This document shows positions 1 to 6,952 of a DNA stretch of 19,317 nt, piece by piece. The notes beneath the pieces are model-generated. The model worked only from the letters and a program-made list of their open reading frames with translations, had not been told where the DNA came from and made no database searches. The translations under genes and the position numbers were made by a program. Positions within the stretch are counted from its first letter, which is position 1. Each line of letters opens with the position of its first letter. The stretch is from NCBI GenBank assembly GCA_025450405.1, contig JANWHL010000102.1, positions 1 to 19,317 on the forward strand, in the 5' to 3' direction. The stretch is from Ktedonobacterales bacterium. GTDB taxonomy: Bacteria > Chloroflexota > Ktedonobacteria > Ktedonobacterales > JADMIN01.

Positions 1-69
1 CGCGCACTCGGGACAGTAGCGCATCGGGTGGCCTTCCAGGTGGATGCTCACGGTCATGGACGATGGCAT
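1..69 (-). CDS. 5' end of an unknown gene with a CPEC zinc-ribbon-like motif (partial)
   Basis: Reading the minus strand leftwards from an ATG at 69 (or a second in-frame ATG at 57), the frame stays open to the window edge and gives MPSSMTVSIHLEGHPMRYCPECA. The CPEC pair near the edge is typical of a zinc-ribbon knuckle, but only 23 residues are visible and the second cysteine pair would lie outside the window. No convincing SD precedes either ATG; the upstream DNA is a GC-rich 15-bp tandem array. It could be a small zinc-ribbon protein or a chance reading of GC-rich DNA. Function cannot be stated. Confidence 0.35.
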   Translation of the reverse strand, partial: MPSSMTVSIHLEGHPMRYCPECA

Positions 70-80
70 GGCGCGGGCAG

Positions 81-125
81 TCGCGCCGGGTCGCGTCGCG
101 CCGGGTCGCGTCGCGCCGGGCCGCG
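81..125. repeat. 15-bp tandem repeat, three copies
   Basis: Three adjacent copies of TCGCGCCGGGTCGCG occupy 81-95, 96-110 and 111-125; the third has one T-to-C change. The array lies immediately upstream of the minus-strand start at the left edge. The unit is a multiple of three bases, so any frame across it would be repetitive, but no credible gene covers it. Confidence 0.8.
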
Positions 126-609
126 TCGTGGTGGTCGCCTGCGCGGCAGACCGCGAGCGGCTCAGGCGTGCGGAGCGAGAGGGACGCCGAAACACACAGT
201 ACCACGGACGGTGAGCGAGGGGTCATCACACTCGTGAGGGACCTCGAACCCCGCGGGCTCCGTCCGCACATTGTGGCAACCGCCGGGGACGGCCGGGGGG
301 GGGGAGCGCGATCGGGGAGGTGGGCGAATTCGTGCATTGGCACGGTTGGTCGCCCATCCACTGGTTATGGCGGGCGCCCGCCGTGCGCCATCCACCGTCC
401 TTGCATCCATAGACGCTACCGCACGCGGTGGCGAGGCAGCGCGCCGGCCCGTCGCGGTAACGCACCCGACATCGGCGCGCCACGCATGATCCCGTTGGTA
501 TGATGCCACGAGGAAGCGAAATAGGGCCCGCTTGCCGAGGGCTCGGCGGCCCGCCACGCTAGAACGCCCCGGCGCGCCGCGTCGAACAGCGCAAAGGCAG
601 GCACTCCGG
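126..609. other. Gene-poor stretch with a G10 homopolymer
   Basis: No frame here looks like a conserved protein or has a good SD; the long minus-strand frame across it is Ser/Arg/Ala-rich, as expected of noncoding high-GC DNA. The only distinctive structure is a run of ten G at 295-304, prone to slippage. A T-loop-like sequence near 240-262 on the minus strand has no matching tRNA arms. Confidence 0.5.
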
Positions 610-1011
610 ATGATGAAGTGGATCGATCCGCTCATCACGCGCTTCAAATTGGCGCCGCGGCCCCGTCTCTTCGCCGTCCACGACCAACGGCCGGTCATCC
701 CTGACGCGCCGACTACGGGCCAGCGGCTCGCGGCGCAGGGCGCGGAGCTGGCGGAGCAGAATGAGCGGCTCTCCCAGCAGAACGCCGAGCTTGTGGCCGG
801 GAAAGTCGCTATGGAGCGGAAACTGGACGAGCACGTGGTGTCGAATCCGCGCGCGCACGCGACCCAGTTGATGGAGCTGGGCACGCGGCTACGCGCCGTT
901 CACGCGACAGTGTGTGCGGACCCTGGCGTCGCGCCCGCTGGCGTTGCTGGATCGATCAACGTCGGACGCATCCCGGCGGCAGGTCTGCCAGCTTCCACTG
1001 TGGCAGCGTAG
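610..1011 (+). CDS. Hypothetical coiled-coil protein, possibly a decayed gene
   Basis: A 133-aa frame from ATG 610 begins MMKWIDPLITRFKLAPRPRL. Residues about 45-80 form a Gln/Glu/Leu-rich heptad pattern (AELAEQNERLSQQNAELV) typical of a coiled coil. Codons are GC-rich at third positions for roughly the first 95 residues. After 'LRAVH' the sequence turns to low-complexity Ala/Gly/Pro/Val, which suggests a frameshift or decay of the original C-terminus. A weak AAAGG lies upstream at about 590. An upstream in-frame start at 532 exists but its extra residues look noncoding. It converges on the next gene. No family recognised; may be a remnant. Confidence 0.4.
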   Translation: MMKWIDPLITRFKLAPRPRLFAVHDQRPVIPDAPTTGQRLAAQGAELAEQNERLSQQNAELVAGKVAMERKLDEHVVSNPRAHATQLMELGTRLRAVHATVCADPGVAPAGVAGSINVGRIPAAGLPASTVAA

Positions 1012-1106
1012 CCAGAATCGCAACGGACTGCGCCGATGCCGCCCAACCTCGGAAGCGATTAGTGCCCACATCGTGGTGCGGCGAGACCACATAAGCGGCG
1101 CGGCGA

Positions 1107-1517
1107 TCAGCCGTCCCAGGACGTTGCGCGGATCTCGGCGTAGAGGCCGCGCAGTTCGCGCAAGGCATCCGCCGTGAGGGCATCGAGGGCCAATGGCTGG
1201 GCCATCCGCCAGGCTGAGCCGCTCAAGGCGGCGTCGGTTGACGGACCGAGCAGCGCCTCGTCACTCGCCACGCGAACGGCGCGATGGAGGGCGGTTTCGG
1301 CGAGGGCTAGCGCCACCTGCTCGAAAGCCGCGACCGTTGGCGGCAACTCGCGAATGGTCGCCAGGAATAGCCGGCGTCCCATGGCCTCGTACAGGTAGGG
1401 GCGCGCAAGGTGACTGAGACGTGCCGCCAGGTCACTGAGGTCACTGGTGGTCGCCAGCACGTCAGGTCCAGCTGCGGGACCCCAGGCGTCTCCAAGCAAA
1501 TCATGCTGATAGGTCAT
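1107..1517 (-). CDS. Small hypothetical protein, all-helical
   Basis: 136 aa, starting MTYQHDLLGDAWG. The start is chosen at ATG 1517 because a strong SD (GAGGAG, about 8 nt upstream) precedes it; the frame stays open 31 codons further but that extension carries no SD. The protein is rich in Ala and Leu, with amphipathic helical stretches (DLAARLSHLARPYLYEAMGRRLFLATIRELPPT in separate helices, then AFEQVALALAETALHRAV) and no signal peptide or membrane segment, so it is probably a soluble helical protein. Its 5' leader contains a perfect CCCCAC...GTGGGG inverted repeat. No family was recognised. It stands alone, convergent with the coiled-coil frame. Confidence 0.65.
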   Translation of the reverse strand: MTYQHDLLGDAWGPAAGPDVLATTSDLSDLAARLSHLARPYLYEAMGRRLFLATIRELPPTVAAFEQVALALAETALHRAVRVASDEALLGPSTDAALSGSAWRMAQPLALDALTADALRELRGLYAEIRATSWDG

Positions 1518-1532
1518 GGTTGTTCTCCTCAA

Positions 1533-1548
1533 CCCCACGAGCGTGGGG
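1533..1548 (-). repeat. Inverted repeat in the leader of the 1107-1517 gene
   Basis: CCCCAC (1533-1538) and GTGGGG (1543-1548) form a perfect 6-bp stem around a GAGC loop, 16 nt upstream of the ATG and just upstream of the SD. It could be a 5'-UTR hairpin affecting ribosome access or an operator. On the minus strand the surrounding GTGTCCCCACGCTCGTGGGG resembles one type I-E CRISPR repeat, but there is no second copy. Confidence 0.5.
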
Positions 1549-2337
1549 ACACACCCTCCGTAGCATGAGCCTTGCCGGAAACGGACTACTGAAGCCGTGC
1601 CCCGGCACACAACGCGTCAACGGGCGGGACACCGCGCCACATGATGGGAGACGAGCGGCGCGGCGAAGGTTACCGCGGGAGACTGGCGTTGTATACTACG
1701 GGTGACGCATCTGGCGTGCGCCCCGGGCGCACGCCCTTATCCGTGCGGTTCCGGGCCAGACAAGGGAGTTTGCCGGTGAGCGGAGGCAGCCTCGGCCGTG
1801 CCTTGAACGGCAGGGTGGCCTTTGGGCGCCCGCCGAATCAGGAGCCGCAGCCGAGCGTCGCGCTCGCCCTGTGTAGTGGCGATCCGCCCAGGTCTGATGG
1901 TCATCCACTCCTGGCCACGCGTTTGCGCATTCCGCTCTGCTTCGATGACCGCCGGCATCCCTGCGACACGATACGCCGCGAGCACTCGCCACCAATCGGC
2001 ACGCCGAGGTGCGGAGCGCCGCGTGGGGCGTGAGCGGGCCGAGTCGACGACGCTCGATGTCGTGCCCGCGCGAACGCAATGACACGGCTAAGATCCGATG
2101 CGGCGCGCATCCAGTGGCCCCGCGGCGGCCACGCCGGCGACGGTTGTCGCCTGTCGACGTTGTCGCCCGTGGCATCGGAGTGGCTGGGCGAGCGGCGCAC
2201 CGGTTGTCCGCGCCATCGCAAGGGGTTTCGCGCGCGGCGCGCCGCATGGTACGCCCACGCAGGTAGATTTTTGTGGGCGTCCGATGTGCCGATCGGTCCG
2301 GTCGCCCGCGGCAAAACGACAGTGTGGAGGTCGCATC
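1549..2337. other. Long gene-poor region upstream of hpd
   Basis: About 790 bases separate the divergent 1107-1517 gene and hpd. No frame here resembles a known family. A minus-strand frame ending at 1737 (starts at GTG 1985 or ATG 1958, including WMTIRPGRIATTQGERDARLRLL in two stretches) is moderately protein-like but has no SD and a low-complexity tail; it may be a remnant. A TATACT hexamer at 1692-1697 has no good -35 partner. A perfect inverted repeat at 2251-2280 is listed separately. Confidence 0.45.
2251..2280. promoter_or_regulatory. 8-bp inverted repeat upstream of hpd (operator or leader hairpin)
   Basis: ACGCCCAC (2251-2258) and GTGGGCGT (2273-2280) are perfect complements separated by 14 bases that include an unusual T5 run (2268-2272). 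The repeat ends 57 nt before the hpd GTG. It could be a two-fold operator for a tyrosine-catabolism regulator or an RNA hairpin in the leader. No clear -35/-10 pair was found nearby, so its position relative to transcription start is unknown. Confidence 0.5.
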
Positions 2338-3441
2338 GTGGCTGAGAATGACTTCTTGCCCATCAAGAATTGGGATCATATCGAGTTCTATGTTGGCAAC
2401 GCCAAGCAGGCCGCGTACTATTACTGCACGACGCTCGGGTTTCGTCCCGTGGCATACGCGGGCCTGGAAACCGGACTGCGTGATCGCGCGAGCTATGTGG
2501 TCGCGCAGGGGGATATTCGCTTCGTCTTCACCTCCGGGCTCGCCCCGGAACACCGGGCCTGCCAGTCGGTGCTGGCGCACGGCGACGGCGTGACCGATGT
2601 CGCGCTCCAGGTGGGCGACGCGGCGGCGGCGTATCAGGCGGCCCTCGAACGCGGGGCGCGGAGCGCCATGGAGCCGACGGTCAGCGAGGACCGGCACGGC
2701 CGGGTCAAGCGCGCCGCCATTCATACCTACGGCGAGACCGTCCACAGCTTCATCGAGCGCGAGGATTACGCCGGACCGTTTCTTCCGGGCTACGCCGCCG
2801 TCGAGTGCCCGCCGGCTCTCGAGGGCAAGGATGCTGGCTTGCGTGGCATCGATCACGTCGTTGGAAATGTCGAGCTCGGTAAGATGGATGAGTGGGTCCA
2901 CTTCTACGAACGCGTGATGGGGTTCCAGCAGATCATCCACTTCAGTGATGAGGCGATCAGCACCGAGTACTCCGCCCTCATGTCCAAAGTGATGGAAGGC
3001 GGCCAGGGGAAGATCAAGTTCCCCATCAACGAGCCGGCCCAGGGCAAGAAGAAGTCGCAGATCGAGGAGTATCTCGACTATTACGGCATGCCGGGCGTCC
3101 AGCACATTGCCCTGCACACCAACGACATCCTGACGACGGTCTCCAAGTTGCAGGCACAGGGTGTGGAGTTCATCTCGGCGATTCCGAGCTACTACGCCGA
3201 ACTGGAAGGGCGTGTCGGCACGATCGATGAGCCGATCGCCGATCTGGCCAAGCTGGGCGTGCTGGTGGACCGGGACGAGGACGGGTACCTGCTGCAAATC
3301 TTCTCGAAGAATGTCCAGGATCGGCCGACGGTCTTCTTCGAGGTGATCGAGCGCAAGGGTGCTCGTGGCTTCGGCGAGGGCAACTTCAAGGCGCTGTTCG
3401 AGGCGATCGAGCGCGAGCAGGCGCTACGCGGCAACCTGTGA
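2338..3441 (+). CDS. hpd: 4-hydroxyphenylpyruvate dioxygenase
   Basis: 367 aa. Converts 4-hydroxyphenylpyruvate and O2 to homogentisate and CO2 in tyrosine catabolism; a cytoplasmic non-haem Fe(II) enzyme of the vicinal-oxygen-chelate fold. The start is GTG 2338, with GGAGG at 2325-2329; the protein begins with AENDFLPIKNWDHIEFYVGN. Two tandem domains are visible: an N-terminal one (about 10-150) and a catalytic C-terminal one (about 170-355). The three expected iron ligands are present: His173 in GIDHVVGNV, His256 in GVQHIALHT and Glu335 in FFEVIERKG, followed by the family hallmark RGFGEGNFKALFEAIEREQ. Length is normal. It is the first gene of a plus-strand set; hmgA, 77 nt downstream, uses its product. 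The stop lies in a 13-bp tandem array. Confidence 0.95.
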   Translation: MAENDFLPIKNWDHIEFYVGNAKQAAYYYCTTLGFRPVAYAGLETGLRDRASYVVAQGDIRFVFTSGLAPEHRACQSVLAHGDGVTDVALQVGDAAAAYQAALERGARSAMEPTVSEDRHGRVKRAAIHTYGETVHSFIEREDYAGPFLPGYAAVECPPALEGKDAGLRGIDHVVGNVELGKMDEWVHFYERVMGFQQIIHFSDEAISTEYSALMSKVMEGGQGKIKFPINEPAQGKKKSQIEEYLDYYGMPGVQHIALHTNDILTTVSKLQAQGVEFISAIPSYYAELEGRVGTIDEPIADLAKLGVLVDRDEDGYLLQIFSKNVQDRPTVFFEVIERKGARGFGEGNFKALFEAIEREQALRGNL

Positions 3442-3480
3442 CGGCAACCCGTAACGGCAATTCGTGACGGCAACCTGTGA
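3429..3480 (+). repeat. 13-bp tandem repeat across the hpd stop codon, four copies
   Basis: Units CGGCAACCTGTGA (3429-3441), CGGCAACCCGTAA (3442-3454), CGGCAATTCGTGA (3455-3467) and CGGCAACCTGTGA (3468-3480) follow without gaps, and the next bases start a fifth CGGCAAC. Each unit ends in TGA or TAA. Because 13 is not a multiple of three, successive stop codons fall in successive frames, so the array closes all three forward frames between hpd and hmgA. Confidence 0.85.
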
Positions 3481-3518
3481 CGGCAACGGCGGGCGTGTCC
3501 AGCCCGGGAGAGCAGATC

Positions 3519-4676
3519 ATGCCATCGTATCAGCGCCTGGGGGTGGTGCCGCCCAAGCGCCACACCCAGTTCCGTACGCCAGACGGCGGCCTCTATAGTG
3601 AGGAGCTCTTTGGCGAAGAGGGTTTCAGTGGTGTCTACTCGCTCCTCTACCATCGCCATCCCCCGACGCGTGTGAGCGCCATCGCCAAGCACGCCGATGT
3701 CTGCCAGGATGAGTGGCCGCAAGACGTTCATCGCCATCACCATCTGAAGACGCGCGGGGTCGAGCCCGGCGGCGACCCAATTGACGGGCGACGGCTGTTG
3801 CTCTATAACGCCGACTGCGCGATCGCGGTCGCGCGGCCGACCGAGCGGATGGCGTACTTCTACCGCAATGCTCAGGCGGACGAATTGATCTTCGTCCACG
3901 AAGGCCAGGGTTCGCTGGAGACGATCTTTGGACTCATGCCCTACCGGGAGGGCGATTACCTCGTCGTCCCGCGTGGCACGACCTACCGCGTGGATCCGGC
4001 GGCCGGTGACCAGCGCTTCCTGGTGGTGGAAGCGTTTGGGGGGCCGATTCAGCCGCCAAAACGGTACCGCAACGCGTTCGGACAACTGCTGGAGCACTCG
4101 CCATACTGTGAGCGCGACCTCCACGCGCCCAGCGAGCTCCCCGCGCACGAAGAGCTGGGCGAGTATCAGGTGCGCGTGAAGGTCAATGGCCAGCTCATGA
4201 CCTACACGTTCGACTATCACCCGCTGGATGTCGTCGGCTGGGACGGGTATCTCTACCCCTACTCGTTCAACATCGGCGACTTCGAGCCCATCACCGGGCG
4301 CGTCCACCAACCACCCCCAGTCCACCAGACGTTTGAGGGACCGAATTTCGTCGTGTGCTCGTTCTGCCCACGCAAACTCGACTATCATCCGCTCGCCGTC
4401 CCGGTGCCGTATAACCACAGCAACATCGACAGCGATGAGATGATCTACTATGTCAGCGGCAATTTCGGGAGCCGCAAGGGTGTCGAGGTCAGCTCGATCA
4501 CGTTGCACCCGCGCGGCATTCCGCACGGGCCCCATCCAGGCACGGTGGAAAAGAGCCTGGGGGCGGAGCGCACCGACGAGCTGGCGGTCATGGTGGACAC
4601 TTTCCGCCCACTGAATTTCGCCGCGGCCGCGCAGGCGATGGACGACCCAGCGTACCCGTTCAGCTGGCTGGAATAG
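3519..4676 (+). CDS. hmgA: Homogentisate 1,2-dioxygenase
   Basis: 385 aa. Opens the ring of homogentisate with O2 to give maleylacetoacetate; a cytoplasmic non-haem Fe(II) cupin enzyme acting directly after hpd. The start ATG 3519 (MPSYQRLGVVPPKRHTQFR) has GGGAG 8 nt upstream; an in-frame GTG at 3477 would add 14 residues but lies inside the 13-bp repeats. Probable iron ligands are His300 (NHSNIDSDE), Glu307 and His336 (GIPHGPHPG). The His-to-His spacing of 36 equals that in the human enzyme (His335, His371). The protein is shorter than the usual 430-445 aa and belongs to the compact bacterial type. The following enzymes (maleylacetoacetate isomerase, fumarylacetoacetase) are not in this window. 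Confidence 0.92.
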   Translation: MPSYQRLGVVPPKRHTQFRTPDGGLYSEELFGEEGFSGVYSLLYHRHPPTRVSAIAKHADVCQDEWPQDVHRHHHLKTRGVEPGGDPIDGRRLLLYNADCAIAVARPTERMAYFYRNAQADELIFVHEGQGSLETIFGLMPYREGDYLVVPRGTTYRVDPAAGDQRFLVVEAFGGPIQPPKRYRNAFGQLLEHSPYCERDLHAPSELPAHEELGEYQVRVKVNGQLMTYTFDYHPLDVVGWDGYLYPYSFNIGDFEPITGRVHQPPPVHQTFEGPNFVVCSFCPRKLDYHPLAVPVPYNHSNIDSDEMIYYVSGNFGSRKGVEVSSITLHPRGIPHGPHPGTVEKSLGAERTDELAVMVDTFRPLNFAAAAQAMDDPAYPFSWLE

Positions 4677-4701
4677 CGGCGCGGTTCGCTCTCCAGCCCA
4701 G

Positions 4702-4735
4702 CCTCCACGGATGCGGATGTCGGAGTCCGTGGAGG
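4702..4735 (+). promoter_or_regulatory. 10-bp perfect hairpin between hmgA and the leuA-like gene
   Basis: CCTCCACGGA (4702-4711) pairs perfectly with TCCGTGGAGG (4726-4735) across a 14-nt loop. The descending arm is followed by ATCAACT rather than a T tract, so it is not a standard intrinsic terminator. It may be an attenuator, an mRNA stability element or an operator. Its 3' arm contains GGAGG, but the next gene uses a separate AGGAGG at 4751-4756. No T-box signature was seen. Confidence 0.6.
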
Positions 4736-4762
4736 ATCAACTCAGCGCCGAGGAGGGATGAC

Positions 4763-5989
4763 GTGACGCGCACCATCAAGTTCTACGAAACCACGCTGCG
4801 CGATGGCGAGCAGACCCCGGGTATCAACTACTTTGCCGAGGAGAAGCTTGAGATCGCCAGGGCGCTGGCGGACATGGGCTTCGACACGCTCGATTGCGGC
4901 TTTCCGATCTCCGGCGAGCCAGAATTCGAAGCGGTCCAGTTGATCGCGCGCAATGTCCACAATGCCGAGATCTGCGCCATCGCGCGGGCGTTTCCGGGCG
5001 ACATCGATCGCGCCTGGGAGGCCGTCAAGGATGCGACCCACAGCGCGGTGCAGCCGTTCGTCAGCACGTCGCCGCTGCACCGCGAGGCCAAACTGGGCAA
5101 GACACGTCCCGAGGTCCTGGAGCTGGCGCGGACGGCGGTGGCCCGGACGCGTGCGTATACCGACCACGCCGACTTCGCGCTGGAGGACACGACGCGGACC
5201 GAGCACGACTTTATCCTCGAGGTGGTGGATGCGATCATGAAGGAGGGTGTGCGCTTCGTCACCATCTGCGATACGGTTGGCTTTGCCATGCCCTGGGAGT
5301 TTGGCGAGCTGATCGATGAGCTGCGACGTGAGTTCCCCACGATCCGCATCTCGGCGCACTGCCACGACGACCTGGGTCTGGCGGTGGCCAATGCCATCAC
5401 GGCGCTCCGACACGGGGCTGAGCGGGTGGATACGTGCTTCAATGGCCTGGGCGAGCGCGCCGGCAATGCCGCCACTGAGGAAGTGGTGATGGCCGTCCGC
5501 ACGCGCCGCAAGGATATGGATCTGGACGTGGCCGTAGACACTACACAGATCATTCCCACCAGCCGGCTGATCGCCCGACTGAGCGGCATGCAACCACAAT
5601 GGACCAAAGCGGTGGTGGGGGCCAACGCGTTCGCGCACGGCGGCGGCATTCACCAGGACGGGGTGCTCAAGGACGCGCGAACGTACGAGATCATGCGCCC
5701 AGAAGATATTGGGCTGCCGGCGCACGAGCGGCGGATGCATGTGGGCAAGCTCTCGGGCCGCGCCGCGCTGAACGCGCAGCTCGCGGAGCTCGGCTATACT
5801 CTCACGCCTGAGCAGACGTCTCGCGCGTTCGAGCTGGTCAAGCACGTGTTGGGCAAGAAGAAGGTGCTCGAAGAGATGGACCTGCGCCGCTGCGCGGAGA
5901 CCGCGATCAACCCATCCGCGGCGGTCGAGGCGCTGGCGAACGAGGGTGTGGTAGCCGAGGGCGCGGTGGCCGAGAGGACGGCGGGCTGA
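4763..5989 (+). CDS. leuA: 2-isopropylmalate synthase-family enzyme (short LeuA-like, HMGL-like TIM barrel)
   Basis: 408 aa. The family condenses acetyl-CoA with a 2-oxo acid; LeuA uses 2-oxoisovalerate in leucine synthesis. Start GTG 4763, with AGGAGG at 4751-4756; the ATG at 4758 leads straight to a stop. Motifs: ETTLRDGEQTPG (9-20, catalytic Arg13 and metal Asp14), HCHDDLGLAVAN with metal His199 and His201, GLGERAGNAATEE with Asn235, and GGGIHQDGVLKD (293-304), which is closer to LeuA than to homocitrate synthase. The usual LeuA C-terminal regulatory domain (full length about 510 aa) is missing; the chain ends with a short helical subdomain and an Ala/Glu-rich tail. It lies 86 nt after hmgA. 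Citramalate or another 2-oxo acid substrate is possible, so the symbol is provisional. Confidence 0.85.
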   Translation: MTRTIKFYETTLRDGEQTPGINYFAEEKLEIARALADMGFDTLDCGFPISGEPEFEAVQLIARNVHNAEICAIARAFPGDIDRAWEAVKDATHSAVQPFVSTSPLHREAKLGKTRPEVLELARTAVARTRAYTDHADFALEDTTRTEHDFILEVVDAIMKEGVRFVTICDTVGFAMPWEFGELIDELRREFPTIRISAHCHDDLGLAVANAITALRHGAERVDTCFNGLGERAGNAATEEVVMAVRTRRKDMDLDVAVDTTQIIPTSRLIARLSGMQPQWTKAVVGANAFAHGGGIHQDGVLKDARTYEIMRPEDIGLPAHERRMHVGKLSGRAALNAQLAELGYTLTPEQTSRAFELVKHVLGKKKVLEEMDLRRCAETAINPSAAVEALANEGVVAEGAVAERTAG

Positions 5990-6029
5990 TGGGCACACCG
6001 CGCACGGCCAAACAGCGCACACAGGCCAA

Positions 6030-6656
6030 TTAGCTCATCGCTGGAAGGACGGTGACGAAGCGCCGATGGCCGCAGCGGACGATAACGTTGCCGGCCACCT
6101 CGCTGATGCCTTCGACGGCGAGCACACGCTGAATGCGGCGCATCTGGTCGGGCAGGTGGCGGGAGCTCCAGATGTTGAAGACCGCTTCGCCTTCAGGGGC
6201 GAGAACGCGGTCGATGTGGCGGAGAGCCGCTGGAGCCAGGACGCCATGCTCCATTTTGCCGGCGACGTAGAGATCGACGCAGACCAGGTCGAAGCGCACC
6301 TGACATCGGCCCAGAAAGCCGAAGGCGTCATCAATCTCGACCTGGACGTTGCGCAGGCCATCGAGTCCGAAGGATTCGCGGGCGAGGCGGGCAATGCGCG
6401 GATCGCGCTCAACGCCGACCGTGGGCACGGGGCCAAAACGCCGCGTGAGGAGGGTGGCGATGGTGCCGCCCCCAAGACCAAGGATGAGTGCGTTCGCCGG
6501 CGTGCGCGTGGGCAGCATCGCGTCCCACACGTCAGGTTCGTAACGCTCGTCCACCGCGACAGACTGAATGACGTCGCCCACGCGCAGCAGCGTGCGCCCG
6601 CTCTCCACCGACACGACTGGGTGCTCGCGCGCGCCCATCCACTCACCCCGTCCCAC
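6030..6656 (-). CDS. Spermidine synthase-like SAM-binding protein
   Basis: 208 aa. It has a class I SAM-dependent fold: ANALILGLGGGTIATLLTRRFG (motif I, about residues 54-75), GVERDPRIARLARESFGL (motif II acidic loop, about 81-98), then FDLVCVDLY and a C-terminal APEGEAVFNIW strand. This is the SpeE-like group. It is shorter than true spermidine synthase (about 280 aa) and lacks the N-terminal beta domain, so it may be a methyltransferase or an orphan SpeE-like protein rather than a polyamine enzyme. The start is GTG 6656, with GGAG 7 nt upstream; ATG 6638 is the alternative. It converges on the leuA-like gene with a 40-nt gap. A sigma70-like promoter with a palindrome in its spacer lies upstream at 6760-6788. 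Confidence 0.75.
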   Translation of the reverse strand: MGRGEWMGAREHPVVSVESGRTLLRVGDVIQSVAVDERYEPDVWDAMLPTRTPANALILGLGGGTIATLLTRRFGPVPTVGVERDPRIARLARESFGLDGLRNVQVEIDDAFGFLGRCQVRFDLVCVDLYVAGKMEHGVLAPAALRHIDRVLAPEGEAVFNIWSSRHLPDQMRRIQRVLAVEGISEVAGNVIVRCGHRRFVTVLPAMS

Positions 6657-6759
6657 CGTCGATCTCCACTCTCACCACGCGCGGAAACACCGTGCTGGCC
6701 CTTTCAGACGTCGTGTCCTCGCGGGCACGGATGTCCAGCCGCGCAGCACACCAGCTTCT

Positions 6760-6788
6760 AGCGTATCACATAGAGACGTCTCAGGCAA
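6760..6788 (-). promoter_or_regulatory. Putative promoter of the spermidine synthase-like gene, with palindromic operator candidate
   Basis: On the minus strand TTGCCT (6783-6788) and TACGCT (6760-6765) are separated by 17 nt, with TGA just before the -10 (an extended -10 pattern). The first ten bases of the spacer are the perfect palindrome GAGACGTCTC (6773-6782), touching the -35. A repressor bound there would block RNA polymerase. The gene starts about 100 nt downstream. Confidence 0.45.
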
Positions 6789-6853
6789 GCGGCATATAGG
6801 AGGAGAGCGGTCGAGCGCGACACCAAGGGAACGCGGACCATCACGTCGAGCGC

Positions 6854-6895
6854 GCGCGTGGATCGGTGCGCGTGGAGCGGCGCGCGTGGAGCGGT
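6854..6895. repeat. 14-bp tandem repeat, three copies
   Basis: GCGCGTGGATCGGT (6854-6867), GCGCGTGGAGCGGC (6868-6881) and GCGCGTGGAGCGGT (6882-6895) lie head to tail between the spermidine synthase-like gene and the 3' end of the rRNA methyltransferase gene. The rest of this 296-nt gap holds only the promoter at 6760-6788; no terminator was seen for the gene to its right. Confidence 0.75.
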
Positions 6896-6952
6896 GGGCG
6901 CCGGGCGAGAAACGGCCGATCCTGGAAGGCGCCAAACCCATCCTGGGCGGCG

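Noticed and set aside
236..270. T-loop-like GGGTTCGAGG on the minus strand, suggesting a tRNA
   Set aside because: No anticodon arm, D arm or acceptor complement at the right distances.
1526..1556. CRISPR array
   Set aside because: Only one repeat-like unit, no spacer-repeat periodicity and no cas genes in the window.
1737..1985. 82-aa minus-strand frame with a moderately protein-like centre
   Set aside because: No SD before GTG 1985 or ATG 1958, a low-complexity tail and no family match; kept only as a possible remnant in the gene-poor entry.
1696..3297. 533-aa minus-strand reading frame opposite hpd
   Set aside because: It is the mirror of hpd, rich in His/Arg/Asp/Leu, with no SD; hpd has all family motifs on the plus strand.
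3192..4535. 447-aa minus-strand frame opposite hmgA
   Set aside because: Shadow of hmgA and the end of hpd; no recognisable domain, and high-GC coding DNA often leaves such antisense frames open.
4677..4762. T-box or leucine leader-peptide attenuator before the leuA-like gene
   Set aside because: No T-box core sequence, no leucine-rich short frame and no T-tract terminator; only a simple hairpin is present.
4742..6022. 426-aa minus-strand frame opposite the leuA-like gene
   Set aside because: Antisense shadow; residue composition (Arg/His/Leu-rich) and lack of SD argue against it.
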